NCBI GenBank assembly: GCA_030630245.1
Contig: DAOVNL010000046.1
Coordinates: 1-6,545, forward strand
Direction of reading: 5' to 3'
DNA: 6,545 bases
Source: Candidatus Omnitrophota bacterium
GTDB lineage: Bacteria; Omnitrophota; Gorgyraeia; B26-G9
Shown here: piece after piece, positions 1 through 5,751 of the stretch
Position numbering within the stretch: the first letter of the stretch is position 1
Layout of the letters: every line of letters begins with the position of its first letter
Program-made: the position numbers and the translations under genes
The notes under the pieces: model-generated
Seen by the model: only the letters and a program-made list of their open reading frames with translations
Databases searched by the model: none
What the model was told of the DNA's origin: nothing

Positions 1-98
1 AACCCGCCAACATCATAATTCATCTGTTTTAGTTTTTTAAGCGGGTAGATCTCGCACGGCGCACAGCATATATGCAAAAGTATTCTTTTGCTGCCCAT
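1..98 (-). CDS. queH: Epoxyqueuosine reductase QueH, N-terminal fragment
   Basis: Only the first 32 codons are present; the gene continues past the left edge. The protein starts [16 protein letters not shown] and continues to YDVGG. The stretch LLHICCAPC with its adjacent cysteines (residues 11, 12 and 15) is the hallmark N-terminus of QueH, a metal-binding enzyme that reduces epoxyqueuosine to queuosine in the wobble position of tRNAs with GUN anticodons. It is unrelated to the cobalamin-dependent QueG. The ATG overlaps the ruvB stop by one base (TGATG), and an AAGGAG Shine-Dalgarno lies inside the end of ruvB, 11 bases upstream. It is therefore almost certainly the next gene of the ruv operon and translationally coupled to ruvB. 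The identification rests on a short but very characteristic segment. The family role is established knowledge, and the rest of the active site cannot be seen. Confidence 0.85.
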   Translation of the reverse strand, partial: MGSKRILLHICCAPCEIYPLKKLKQMNYDVGG

Positions 99-1165
99 CA
101 CTCAAATATCTCCTTTTGCGTGCCTTTTGTTTTTTTTCGGCCAAGGTGCCGATAGGCAATGTCTGTCGCCTGGCGCCCGCGTGATGAACGTTTAAGCAGT
201 CCCATTTTCAAAAGATAGGGCTCTACCACATCAACAATCGTATCGTTTTCTTCATTCAAAGTAGCCGCAAGCGATTCAATCCCCACAGGCCCCCCGTCAT
301 AAGTATCGATTATTACACTTAAGACCCGGCGGTCAATATCATCAAGCCCAAGCTTATCTACCCCCTGCAGGCCCAAAGCAGCATCTGTTATCTGCGCATT
401 GACCTGGCCGTTTGCCTTCACCTGAGAGTAATCTCTGACCCTGCGTAAAAGACGATTGGCCACGCGCGGCGTACCGCGTGATCTTTTAGCGATAAGCACC
501 GCGCTTTCATCATCAAGATCCAACCCCAGTTTTTCCGCGGATTTTCCAGCAATACTTACCAGCTCCTGCCAGGGATAAAAATCAATATGGTAGTACATCC
601 CAAAGCGGCTGCGCAAAGGAGCGCTAAGCAGTCCCGAGCGGGTTGTTGCCCCGATAAGCGTAAAAGGTTTGAGATTAAACTGGATCGTCTTGGCATACGG
701 CCCTTTATCAATAACAAAATCTATCTTGTGGTCTTCCATCGCCGGATAGAGAAATTCCTCAACTATTTTTGAGAGGCGGTGTATCTCATCTATAAAAAGA
801 ATATCCCCGTGCTCAAGGTTGGTGAGTATACCGATAAGATCCCCGGCCCTTTCAATTGCCGGGCCTGAAGTGGTAGTGATCTTTGTTCCCATTTCATGGG
901 CAATAATATGAGCAAGCGTGGTCTTGCCCAGCCCGGGCGGGCCTGAGAGCATCAGATGCTCCAGAGATTCGTTCCTCGATTTTGCCGCCTGAATACCGAT
1001 CTGGAGATTCTCTTTAAGCTTTTTCTGCCCGATAAAATCCCCCATTTTCACCGGCCGAAGCGATAAATTAAGAACCATATCCTCTTCGGTCTCCTGCTGC
1101 ATAAGCACAGGCTCTCTTAACATCTCTTCATCATTATTGATTTGATCTTTGTCTATAGACTTCAT
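98..1165 (-). CDS. ruvB: Holliday junction branch migration ATPase RuvB
   Basis: This is the hexameric AAA+ motor that pulls DNA through the RuvA-bound Holliday junction during recombinational repair. It has 355 residues, slightly longer than usual (about 330-350). The motifs are complete: the family signature [12 protein letters not shown] at 36-47, Walker A GPPGLGKT at 75-82, Walker B ILFIDEIH at 122-129, sensor 1 GATTRSG at 172-178, and the arginine-finger region LRSRFG at 184-189. A C-terminal winged-helix domain follows ([10 protein letters not shown], then [14 protein letters not shown], ending in [12 protein letters not shown]). The start at 1165 is supported by GGAAGAG seven bases upstream, but it overlaps ruvA by 32 bases. 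Met15 (position 1123) would remove the overlap and give a more typical N-terminus, yet it has no well-spaced Shine-Dalgarno. The gene is followed directly by queH. Identity is certain; only the start is open. Confidence 0.97.
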   Translation of the reverse strand: MKSIDKDQINNDEEMLREPVLMQQETEEDMVLNLSLRPVKMGDFIGQKKLKENLQIGIQAAKSRNESLEHLMLSGPPGLGKTTLAHIIAHEMGTKITTTSGPAIERAGDLIGILTNLEHGDILFIDEIHRLSKIVEEFLYPAMEDHKIDFVIDKGPYAKTIQFNLKPFTLIGATTRSGLLSAPLRSRFGMYYHIDFYPWQELVSIAGKSAEKLGLDLDDESAVLIAKRSRGTPRVANRLLRRVRDYSQVKANGQVNAQITDAALGLQGVDKLGLDDIDRRVLSVIIDTYDGGPVGIESLAATLNEENDTIVDVVEPYLLKMGLLKRSSRGRQATDIAYRHLGRKKTKGTQKEIFE

Positions 1166-1754
1166 TTAATAGCTCTTCCGAATTTTTAAGATCTGAATTC
1201 CTGGCCATGGCATTTTTGATCATTTTCTCTGCTTCAGGTTTTTTATATTGCAGCTGCAAAAGAATAGCTAATGACTCCTGTTCTATATCACTTTTGGCAG
1301 CGGCTGCCTTCTCCTTTAAAACAACTCCCCTGATCAGGCCGAACTTTCCTACTTTGCCCTGAAGTTTAGCGACTATTTCTCTTGCCCTCTGCGTTCCTAT
1401 ACCGGGCAATGCTTTAAGATATGCAATATCTCCTGAATCAATTGCTCTGGCTATATCCGGTATCGGCTCAGCTATCGCCTTGACCGCGGCCTTAGGGCCG
1501 ATACCTGATACGGTAATAAATCTTTCAAAAAATTCTTTCTCGATCTCGTTCTCAAACCCGATCAGAACCGGTATACTCTTATTCTGATCCGCCTGATGAT
1601 AGTGAAACGTAACAAATTCACATTCTGTTTTATCCTGACTAAGGCACTTCATGATACCGTGAGGGATAAACACCTCATAACCAAACCCGTTTACTTCAAT
1701 AAGAAGTGAATTTTCTTTTCTCTGTTTAATTTTTCCTGCTATTGAGCAAATCAT
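1134..1754 (-). CDS. ruvA: Holliday junction DNA-binding protein RuvA
   Basis: RuvA tetramers clamp the Holliday junction and load RuvB rings. The 206-residue length fits the family. An N-terminal OB-fold domain (about 1-65) starts MICSIAGKI and holds VNGFGYEV. A middle domain has two helix-hairpin-helix motifs, VSGIGPKAA at 82-90 and LPGIGTQRA at 116-124. A linker rich in Ala and Lys leads to the small C-terminal domain (about 150-200) that contacts RuvB. The second hairpin and the following [11 protein letters not shown] are somewhat divergent from proteobacterial RuvA (which has a PGIGKKTAER-like motif) but keep the DNA-backbone-binding glycines. The ATG overlaps the ruvC stop as ATGA (1751-1754). 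No good Shine-Dalgarno is visible, so translation probably depends on reinitiation after ruvC. The 3' end overlaps the ruvB start. Confidence 0.97.
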   Translation of the reverse strand: MICSIAGKIKQRKENSLLIEVNGFGYEVFIPHGIMKCLSQDKTECEFVTFHYHQADQNKSIPVLIGFENEIEKEFFERFITVSGIGPKAAVKAIAEPIPDIARAIDSGDIAYLKALPGIGTQRAREIVAKLQGKVGKFGLIRGVVLKEKAAAAKSDIEQESLAILLQLQYKKPEAEKMIKNAMARNSDLKNSEELLNEVYRQRSNQ

Positions 1755-2266
1755 ATTTTTCTATCGGTAACATTAATATGCGTTATGGCCAAAGCCAAGG
1801 CATCGGCAACATCATGCGGCTCAGGCACGGCCTTCAAACCAAGTATTTCCTTAACAACTCTCTGCATCTGTGATTTTGTCGCGGCCCCTGCCCCGGTTAC
1901 TGCTTTTTTTACTTTTCTTGGAGCATAACCGGCAACATTCAGCTTTTGCCGCGCAGCCGCCAGGCAAATAACTCCCCGGGCATGCGCCATTATTATCGCT
2001 GTTCTAGGATTTTTATAATGAGAATACAGTTCCTCTAAAGCAAGCACATCAGGCCGGCAGGCCTGAAGCACCTGAGTAAGGGCATTGTAAATTTTATTTA
2101 GCCTGTTTGTGAGTTTATCTTTTGATGATGTCCTGATAACACCAGCTTCGATAAGCTTAAGCCTGCGATCGCCTCCCCGCACAGATGCGTAAGCCTCCTG
2201 CTTATTAAATTCTATAACGCCGTATCCTACACACTGCAGCCCGGGATCCACTCCTAAGACTCGCAT
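1751..2266 (-). CDS. ruvC: Crossover junction endodeoxyribonuclease RuvC
   Basis: RuvC is the dimeric, metal-dependent resolvase that nicks Holliday junctions symmetrically, guided by RuvAB. The protein has 171 residues with an RNase H-like fold. All four acidic catalytic positions can be placed by comparison with E. coli RuvC: Asp7 in GVDPG, Glu78 in ALEELY, and Asp152 and Asp155 in HDVADALA. The basic RKVKKAV segment (117-123) and KSQMQ (131-135) also match. Compared with E. coli there are about 12 extra residues between Asp7 and Glu78, best placed around 24-35 (rich in Arg and Gly), and the C-terminal tail is shorter. The start has an AAGGAAG Shine-Dalgarno at 2273-2279, six bases upstream and overlapping the yebC stop codon. 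It lies 11 bases behind yebC and overlaps ruvA by four bases. Confidence 0.96.
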   Translation of the reverse strand: MRVLGVDPGLQCVGYGVIEFNKQEAYASVRGGDRRLKLIEAGVIRTSSKDKLTNRLNKIYNALTQVLQACRPDVLALEELYSHYKNPRTAIIMAHARGVICLAAARQKLNVAGYAPRKVKKAVTGAGAATKSQMQRVVKEILGLKAVPEPHDVADALALAITHINVTDRKI

Positions 2267-2277
2267 GAATATCTTCC

Positions 2278-3030
2278 TTATGATTCTATTTCAGATAATA
2301 TATTATCCGGAATATCAAAATTAGCGTAAACATTCTGCACATCATCATTATCTTCTAAAGCATTGATAAGCCCGAGCACCTGTTGGGCGACTCCTTTATC
2401 AGAGATATTTACGGTAGAATCGGGTACCATTGTTATTTCAGCGGAGGTAATTTCAATACCGCTGTTTTCGATAGCTTTTTTAACCGCTTCGAATTCTTTA
2501 GGCTGAGTGCTGATCTCATAAGTGTCAACTTCACTGTGCATGTCCTCAGCCCCGTTTTCAAGAATGATATTCATCAGCTTATCTTCTTCGCTTTTGTCCT
2601 TGCCGACTATTATCAGGCCTTTCTGCTTGAATTGCCAGGCAACAGATCCTGCCCCGGCCATATTTCCGTTTTTCTTGGTAAATATACTGCGGACTTCCGC
2701 CGCAGCTCTGTTCTTGTTATCAGTAAGAACATCGACCATAATAGCCACCCCGCTCGGGCCGTATCCTTCATAAACCATTGATTCATAGATCACACCGGGC
2801 AATTCGCCTGTGCCTTTTTTTACCGCTTTTTCAATGTTGTCCTTGGGCATATTAGCGTCTTTCGCGTTCTGCACAGCAAGCCTGAGCCGCGGATTTGCAC
2901 CCGGATCACCGCCGCCTTCCCGCGCGGCAACAGTTAACTCCTTGATCAGTTTGGTAAAGAGCTTACCGCGTTTCGCGTCCGTTGCTGCTTTTTTGTGTTT
3001 TATACTTGCCCATTTTGAATGTCCAGACAT
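2278..3030 (-). CDS. yebC: YebC/TACO1 family protein (YebC/PmpR)
   Basis: This 250-residue protein has the usual family length. The N-terminus [20 protein letters not shown] (2-21) is the family signature, followed by [19 protein letters not shown] and [16 protein letters not shown]. The middle carries [19 protein letters not shown], and the acidic C-terminal part ends in [11 protein letters not shown]. Members were first described as DNA-binding regulators (PmpR). The mitochondrial homologue TACO1 and more recent bacterial work point to a role in translation, helping ribosomes past difficult stretches such as proline runs. Which role applies here cannot be read from the sequence. It is the first gene of the yebC-ruvCAB-queH unit, an association seen in many bacteria. 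The start is fixed by the conserved MSGHSKW; an AGGAG lies 10 bases upstream at 3041-3045. Confidence 0.95.
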   Translation of the reverse strand: MSGHSKWASIKHKKAATDAKRGKLFTKLIKELTVAAREGGGDPGANPRLRLAVQNAKDANMPKDNIEKAVKKGTGELPGVIYESMVYEGYGPSGVAIMVDVLTDNKNRAAAEVRSIFTKKNGNMAGAGSVAWQFKQKGLIIVGKDKSEEDKLMNIILENGAEDMHSEVDTYEISTQPKEFEAVKKAIENSGIEITSAEITMVPDSTVNISDKGVAQQVLGLINALEDNDDVQNVYANFDIPDNILSEIES

Positions 3031-3065
3031 AAAATCATCACTCCTATTTTTTAATCGCCTCTATT

Positions 3066-3079
3066 CGTATTGCGTATTG
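3066..3079. repeat. Tandem heptamer CGTATTG x2
   Basis: Two perfect adjacent copies of CGTATTG lie just upstream of the yebC ribosome-binding site, in a gap that also has the repeated nonamer CTATACGAT. They look like decayed short intergenic repeats. Two copies are too few to call a repeat family. Confidence 0.4.
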
Positions 3080-3156
3080 AATTTCAAAAGAACTGCTAAC
3101 TATACGATTACGCCTTTTCTTCCTTCAGCCTTTACTTTCCCCTACTTTTTACTTAA

Positions 3157-3174
3157 AACAAATTTCCATTTGCT
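3157..3174 (-). terminator. Weak hairpin in the yebC leader
   Basis: On the transcribed strand AGCAAAT-GGAA-ATTTGTT can pair as a seven-base stem (one G-U pair) closed by a GGAA tetraloop. Only two or so further T residues follow. It could be a weak terminator behind the pseudopilin gene or just a leader hairpin. The stem is AT-rich and not convincing alone. Confidence 0.25.
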
Positions 3175-3205
3175 GCCCTATACGATATACTATGAAATCA
3201 ACCCG

Positions 3206-3222
3206 GATTGTATTATACAATC
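3206..3222. repeat. Perfect 17-base palindrome over the -10 box
   Basis: GATTGTAT-T-ATACAATC is an 8-base perfect inverted repeat with a single central base. It covers the predicted TATAAT box and the TAA stop of the pseudopilin gene. With almost no loop and no following T-run it does not look like a terminator. Its place over a -10 box is where a dimeric repressor would bind. It does not match the E. coli (CTGT-N8-ACAG) or Gram-positive (GAAC-N4-GTTC) LexA boxes. A chance AT-rich palindrome is possible. Confidence 0.4.
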
Positions 3223-3241
3223 ATCGTTCTGAAAGTTTCAA
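3212..3241 (-). promoter_or_regulatory. Predicted sigma70-type promoter for yebC-ruvCAB-queH
   Basis: On the minus strand, TTGAAA (3236-3241) and TATAAT (3212-3217) are separated by 18 bases, a 5/6 and a 6/6 match to the bacterial consensus. The promoter lies within the last codons and stop of the pseudopilin gene, and would start transcription near 3205, giving a leader of roughly 175 bases before yebC. This is a consensus match seen in the sequence; activity in this organism is inferred. Confidence 0.6.
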
Positions 3242-3593
3242 CATGATCTTTTCCTTTAAAACCCCAGCGCACAGTTACACTCAGGTCTTTTGCATCTGAG
3301 GCACCGGGATTACTTACAGCTATCATATAAGAAAACCCCGCGAAATCACTATCAGCGTTAAAAACTCCCGATGTATCATAACCATCGGCGGATGTGATAT
3401 CATTATAACTCGCTGACTTTATTTCTTCGATATGTTTTTGAGCTATCAAAGCAGCCGTTGTCATATCAGCCGCTTTTTTTGAAGCATCAAGAGCAACCGG
3501 TAAATATGCCAAAACAGAAATCAAGCCAATGCCTAAAATTGTCAAGGCGATTATGATTTCAATTAAAGTAAAACCGTTTTTCTTAAGTGCCAC
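3213..3593 (-). CDS. Type IV pilin-like minor pseudopilin (PilV/GspI-like)
   Basis: This is a small secreted-fibre subunit, 126 residues from the chosen start. It has a class III (prepilin) signal: a short basic leader MALKKNG, then FTLIE, so prepilin peptidase should cut after Gly7 and N-methylate Phe8; Glu12 is the conserved +5 glutamate. A hydrophobic helix of about 20 residues follows (IIIALTILGIGLISVLAYL), then ALIAQKHIEEIK. That segment, plus a C-terminal beta part (VTVRWGFKGK, then FRTMIV), resembles PilV/GspI minor pseudopilins. No disulphide-forming cysteines are present. I chose GTG at 3593 because GAAGG lies eight bases upstream (3602-3606); an upstream GTG at 3608 would add five residues but has no clear ribosome site. 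No other pilus or secretion gene is visible nearby, so its machine must be encoded elsewhere. The exact subfamily is uncertain. Confidence 0.85.
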   Translation of the reverse strand: MALKKNGFTLIEIIIALTILGIGLISVLAYLPVALDASKKAADMTTAALIAQKHIEEIKSASYNDITSADGYDTSGVFNADSDFAGFSYMIAVSNPGASDAKDLSVTVRWGFKGKDHVETFRTMIV

Positions 3594-3623
3594 GTTTACT
3601 ACCTTCACCGATCAAAAATGCTT

Positions 3624-5681
3624 TTAATGCGCCTCTTCTTTTTCTTCAGCCTTTGACTGGCTGATAATCTTTTCCGCCTGCTTATGCGGCACTTCTTCAT
3701 AATGAGAAAAACTCATCGTGTAAGATCCCCGCCCCTGCGTCATGGAACGCAGATCGGTCGCGTATCGCAGCATCTCAGAAAGCGGCACCTGCGCTTTGAT
3801 CTTTTCATATTTGCCGGACTGTTCCATACCCTGCACACGGCCTCTGCGTGAACTCAAATCTCCGTTTATCGCTCCCATATATTCACTGCTTATTACTACC
3901 TCCACGGTCATCACCGGCTCAATCAGCACAGGGTTCGCATCAAGAATTCCCTGTTTTAAAGCCATGCCGGCGGCTATCTGAAACGCCATATCCGAGGAGT
4001 CGACTTCATGATAAGAACCGTCATAAAGGGTTACCTGAATATCGACAAGCGGATATCCGGCAATAATGCCTTCTAACATTTTCTTGCGCACACCCTTTTC
4101 AACAGAAGGGATGTATTGCCTGGGCACAGCCCCGCCGACGACCTTATCCACAAATTCAAAATCCTCACCTCTTGGAAGAGGAGCGATCTCAAGCCAGACA
4201 TCACCGTACTGACCGCGTCCGCCCGACTGTTTTTTGTATTTATGATGCGCTTTGACCAATTTTTTTATAGTTTCTTTATAAGGAACTTTTGGTGTCCCCA
4301 CGTCAACATCAACATGATAACGGCTCTTTAACCGCTCGATTGCTATCTCAAGATGCATATCGCCCATACCGGAAAGGATCAGTTCTTTTGTCTGCGAATC
4401 ACGCGAAACCCTGATCCCCTGATCTTCTGTTGTCATCTTTGCCAGGGCATGAGAGATCTTTTCCTCATCCTGCCTTGTTTTGGGTTTAAGCGAATAGGAG
4501 ATCGACGGCTCCATGGATCTGCTGACATTAAAAAGAACTTTGTTTTTAACGCTGGTGATCGAGTCGCCTGTATGTGTATTCTTTAATTTGGCAACAGCTC
4601 CTATATCTCCTGCGGCCACAGCGTCAACCGACAGCTGCTCTTTACCCTGCAGCACATAAAGCTGTCCGAAACGCTCAGAGGCGTCGTTAGAGACATTAAA
4701 AAACTCCGTATTGGAACTAAGGCTACCGGAAACCACCCTGAACACGCTAAGCTGTCCCACATAAGGATCGGATATAGTCTTGAACACGTATCCGGCAAAA
4801 GGCTGATCACTTTTAGTTATCACTTCCTTTTTCTCTTTTGTTTCAGGATCAACGCCTTCTATCTTTCCTGCGGCAGAGGGTGCCGGAAAGTAATTGACAA
4901 TCTTCTCAATCAATTCCTTTACGCCCAGGCTTTTCAGCGCATTGCCGCAAAAAATCGGGATCACCGCATTATCTTTAAACGCGATCTTAAAAACACGGCA
5001 GATCTCATCCTGTGTTAATTCCTCACCGTTAAGATACTTTTCAACTATTGAATCATCGGCCACTGCCACGATCTCGATAAATGACTCCCGGAATTTTTCC
5101 GCTTTAGCCTTTTCATCATCACTAAGCCCGTCCCATCCGGTTTTAGTCAGCAAATTAGCCACACCCTTAAGGTTAGCTTCTTTTCCCACCGGCAAAAATA
5201 AAGGCGCGCATTGATCACCGAATTCTTTTTTAATAGCATCAACCGTGCTGTAAAAATCCGCGTTTTCTTTATCAAGCTTACTTATGAATATGGCCCTGGG
5301 CAGTTTTGCCTCATCGAGAACGCCCCAGACCCTTTGCGTGCCCACTTCAATTCCGTCAGGCGCGCTGATAACAACTATGGCCACATCTGCTGCCGGCACG
5401 GAATTGCGCAGTTCCATGATAAAGTCTGCATACCCGGGAGTATCGATAATATTGATTTTAGTATTGCCTGATATACAATGCAGAATAGAGGCATTGATCG
5501 AAATTTTATGATTTATCTCAATAGGATCGAAATCGCTGATGGAATTGCCCTCATCAACGCGTCCGAGACGGCTCACCTGCCCGCAGTTAAAAAGCATTGA
5601 ATCAGCTAAAGATGTTTTACCCGCACCACTGTGAGACACCAATGCAACATTACGAACAGTACTTTCAGAATAATTGTCCAT
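3624..5681 (-). CDS. Elongation factor G-like GTPase (FusA2-type paralogue)
   Basis: This 685-residue protein has the full EF-G domain layout: GTP-binding domain with G' insertion (about 1-285), domain II (from about 300, with YVFKTISDPYVGQLSVFRV), domain III (SGMGDMHLEI), domain IV (KKQSGGRGQYGDVWLEI, then GGAVPRQYIPSVEKG), domain V (LIEPVMTVEV, then RRGRVQGME), and a charged tail. The GTPase motifs are those of the EF-G-like group and not of canonical EF-G. The P-loop is SHSGAGKTS (16-24). The RGITI switch I motif is replaced by NHKISI (57-62). DTPGYADF (80-87) has Tyr84 where EF-G has its catalytic histidine. SKLD (134-137) replaces NKMD. It is therefore probably not the main translocase; the group's cellular role is poorly defined. 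The start at 5681 is chosen because AGAAGGAGG lies nine bases upstream; an upstream TTG at 5720 would place that site inside the gene. Confidence 0.9.
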   Translation of the reverse strand: MDNYSESTVRNVALVSHSGAGKTSLADSMLFNCGQVSRLGRVDEGNSISDFDPIEINHKISINASILHCISGNTKINIIDTPGYADFIMELRNSVPAADVAIVVISAPDGIEVGTQRVWGVLDEAKLPRAIFISKLDKENADFYSTVDAIKKEFGDQCAPLFLPVGKEANLKGVANLLTKTGWDGLSDDEKAKAEKFRESFIEIVAVADDSIVEKYLNGEELTQDEICRVFKIAFKDNAVIPIFCGNALKSLGVKELIEKIVNYFPAPSAAGKIEGVDPETKEKKEVITKSDQPFAGYVFKTISDPYVGQLSVFRVVSGSLSSNTEFFNVSNDASERFGQLYVLQGKEQLSVDAVAAGDIGAVAKLKNTHTGDSITSVKNKVLFNVSRSMEPSISYSLKPKTRQDEEKISHALAKMTTEDQGIRVSRDSQTKELILSGMGDMHLEIAIERLKSRYHVDVDVGTPKVPYKETIKKLVKAHHKYKKQSGGRGQYGDVWLEIAPLPRGEDFEFVDKVVGGAVPRQYIPSVEKGVRKKMLEGIIAGYPLVDIQVTLYDGSYHEVDSSDMAFQIAAGMALKQGILDANPVLIEPVMTVEVVISSEYMGAINGDLSSRRGRVQGMEQSGKYEKIKAQVPLSEMLRYATDLRSMTQGRGSYTMSFSHYEEVPHKQAEKIISQSKAEEKEEAH

Positions 5682-5690
5682 TCCTGATAA

Positions 5691-5699
5691 CCTCCTTCT
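5691..5699 (-). promoter_or_regulatory. Strong Shine-Dalgarno deciding the EF-G-like start
   Basis: AGAAGGAGG on the minus strand lies nine bases before ATG at 5681. It is the strongest ribosome-binding site in the window and fixes this ATG as the start, in place of the in-frame TTG at 5720. It suggests the EF-G-like protein is well translated. Confidence 0.85.
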
Positions 5700-5720
5700 G
5701 AGTATAGTGCCTATTGTCAA

Positions 5721-5748
5721 AATATCTTTTGTTTTTTAAAACGATATT
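5721..5748 (-). terminator. AT-rich hairpin between transporter and EF-G-like gene
   Basis: On the transcribed strand AATATC(G)TTTT pairs with AAAAGATATT around a seven-base A-rich loop, with one bulged G, in the 70-base gap just after the transporter stop. The stem has few GC pairs and only a short T-run follows, so termination would be weak. It may instead separate expression of the two genes partially. No good promoter for the EF-G-like gene was found in the same gap. Confidence 0.3.
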
Positions 5749-5751
5749 AAT

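Larger units (their letters stand above)
3031..3205 (-). other. Leader/intergenic region before yebC
   Basis: This gap holds no convincing gene. On the plus strand it contains a perfect tandem pair CGTATTG-CGTATTG (3066-3079). It also holds two copies of CTATACGAT (3100-3108 and 3178-3186), each preceded by a nearby CTGC, and a purine-rich tract on the transcribed strand (about 3110-3150). Nearest yebC is its Shine-Dalgarno AGGAG (3041-3045). If the promoter at 3212-3241 is used, this is the untranslated leader of the operon. No known riboswitch or leader-peptide structure is recognisable. Confidence 0.5.

Noticed and set aside
587..772. Plus-strand open frame of 61 codons opposite ruvB
   Set aside because: It lies antisense to the conserved AAA+ core of RuvB and shows no motif.
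3151..3171. A possible six-codon leader peptide (MEICFK) in the yebC leader
   Set aside because: It has only a poor ribosome site, no run of regulatory codons and no terminator/antiterminator pair.
2383..3232. Plus-strand open frames opposite yebC and its leader, up to 140 codons
   Set aside because: They are antisense to a strongly conserved gene, have no family-like motifs, and their length is explained by the codon bias of yebC on the other strand.
3742..5511. Many plus-strand open frames of 70-106 codons, and a minus-strand one at 4601-4810, within the EF-G-like gene
   Set aside because: All overlap one continuous EF-G-like reading frame with intact motifs; none has a recognisable domain or a good ribosome site.
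5702..5720. TTGACA and TATACT close together before the EF-G-like gene
   Set aside because: The two hexamers are only eight bases apart, too close for a sigma70 promoter, and a start from the TATACT box would fall within the ribosome-binding site.
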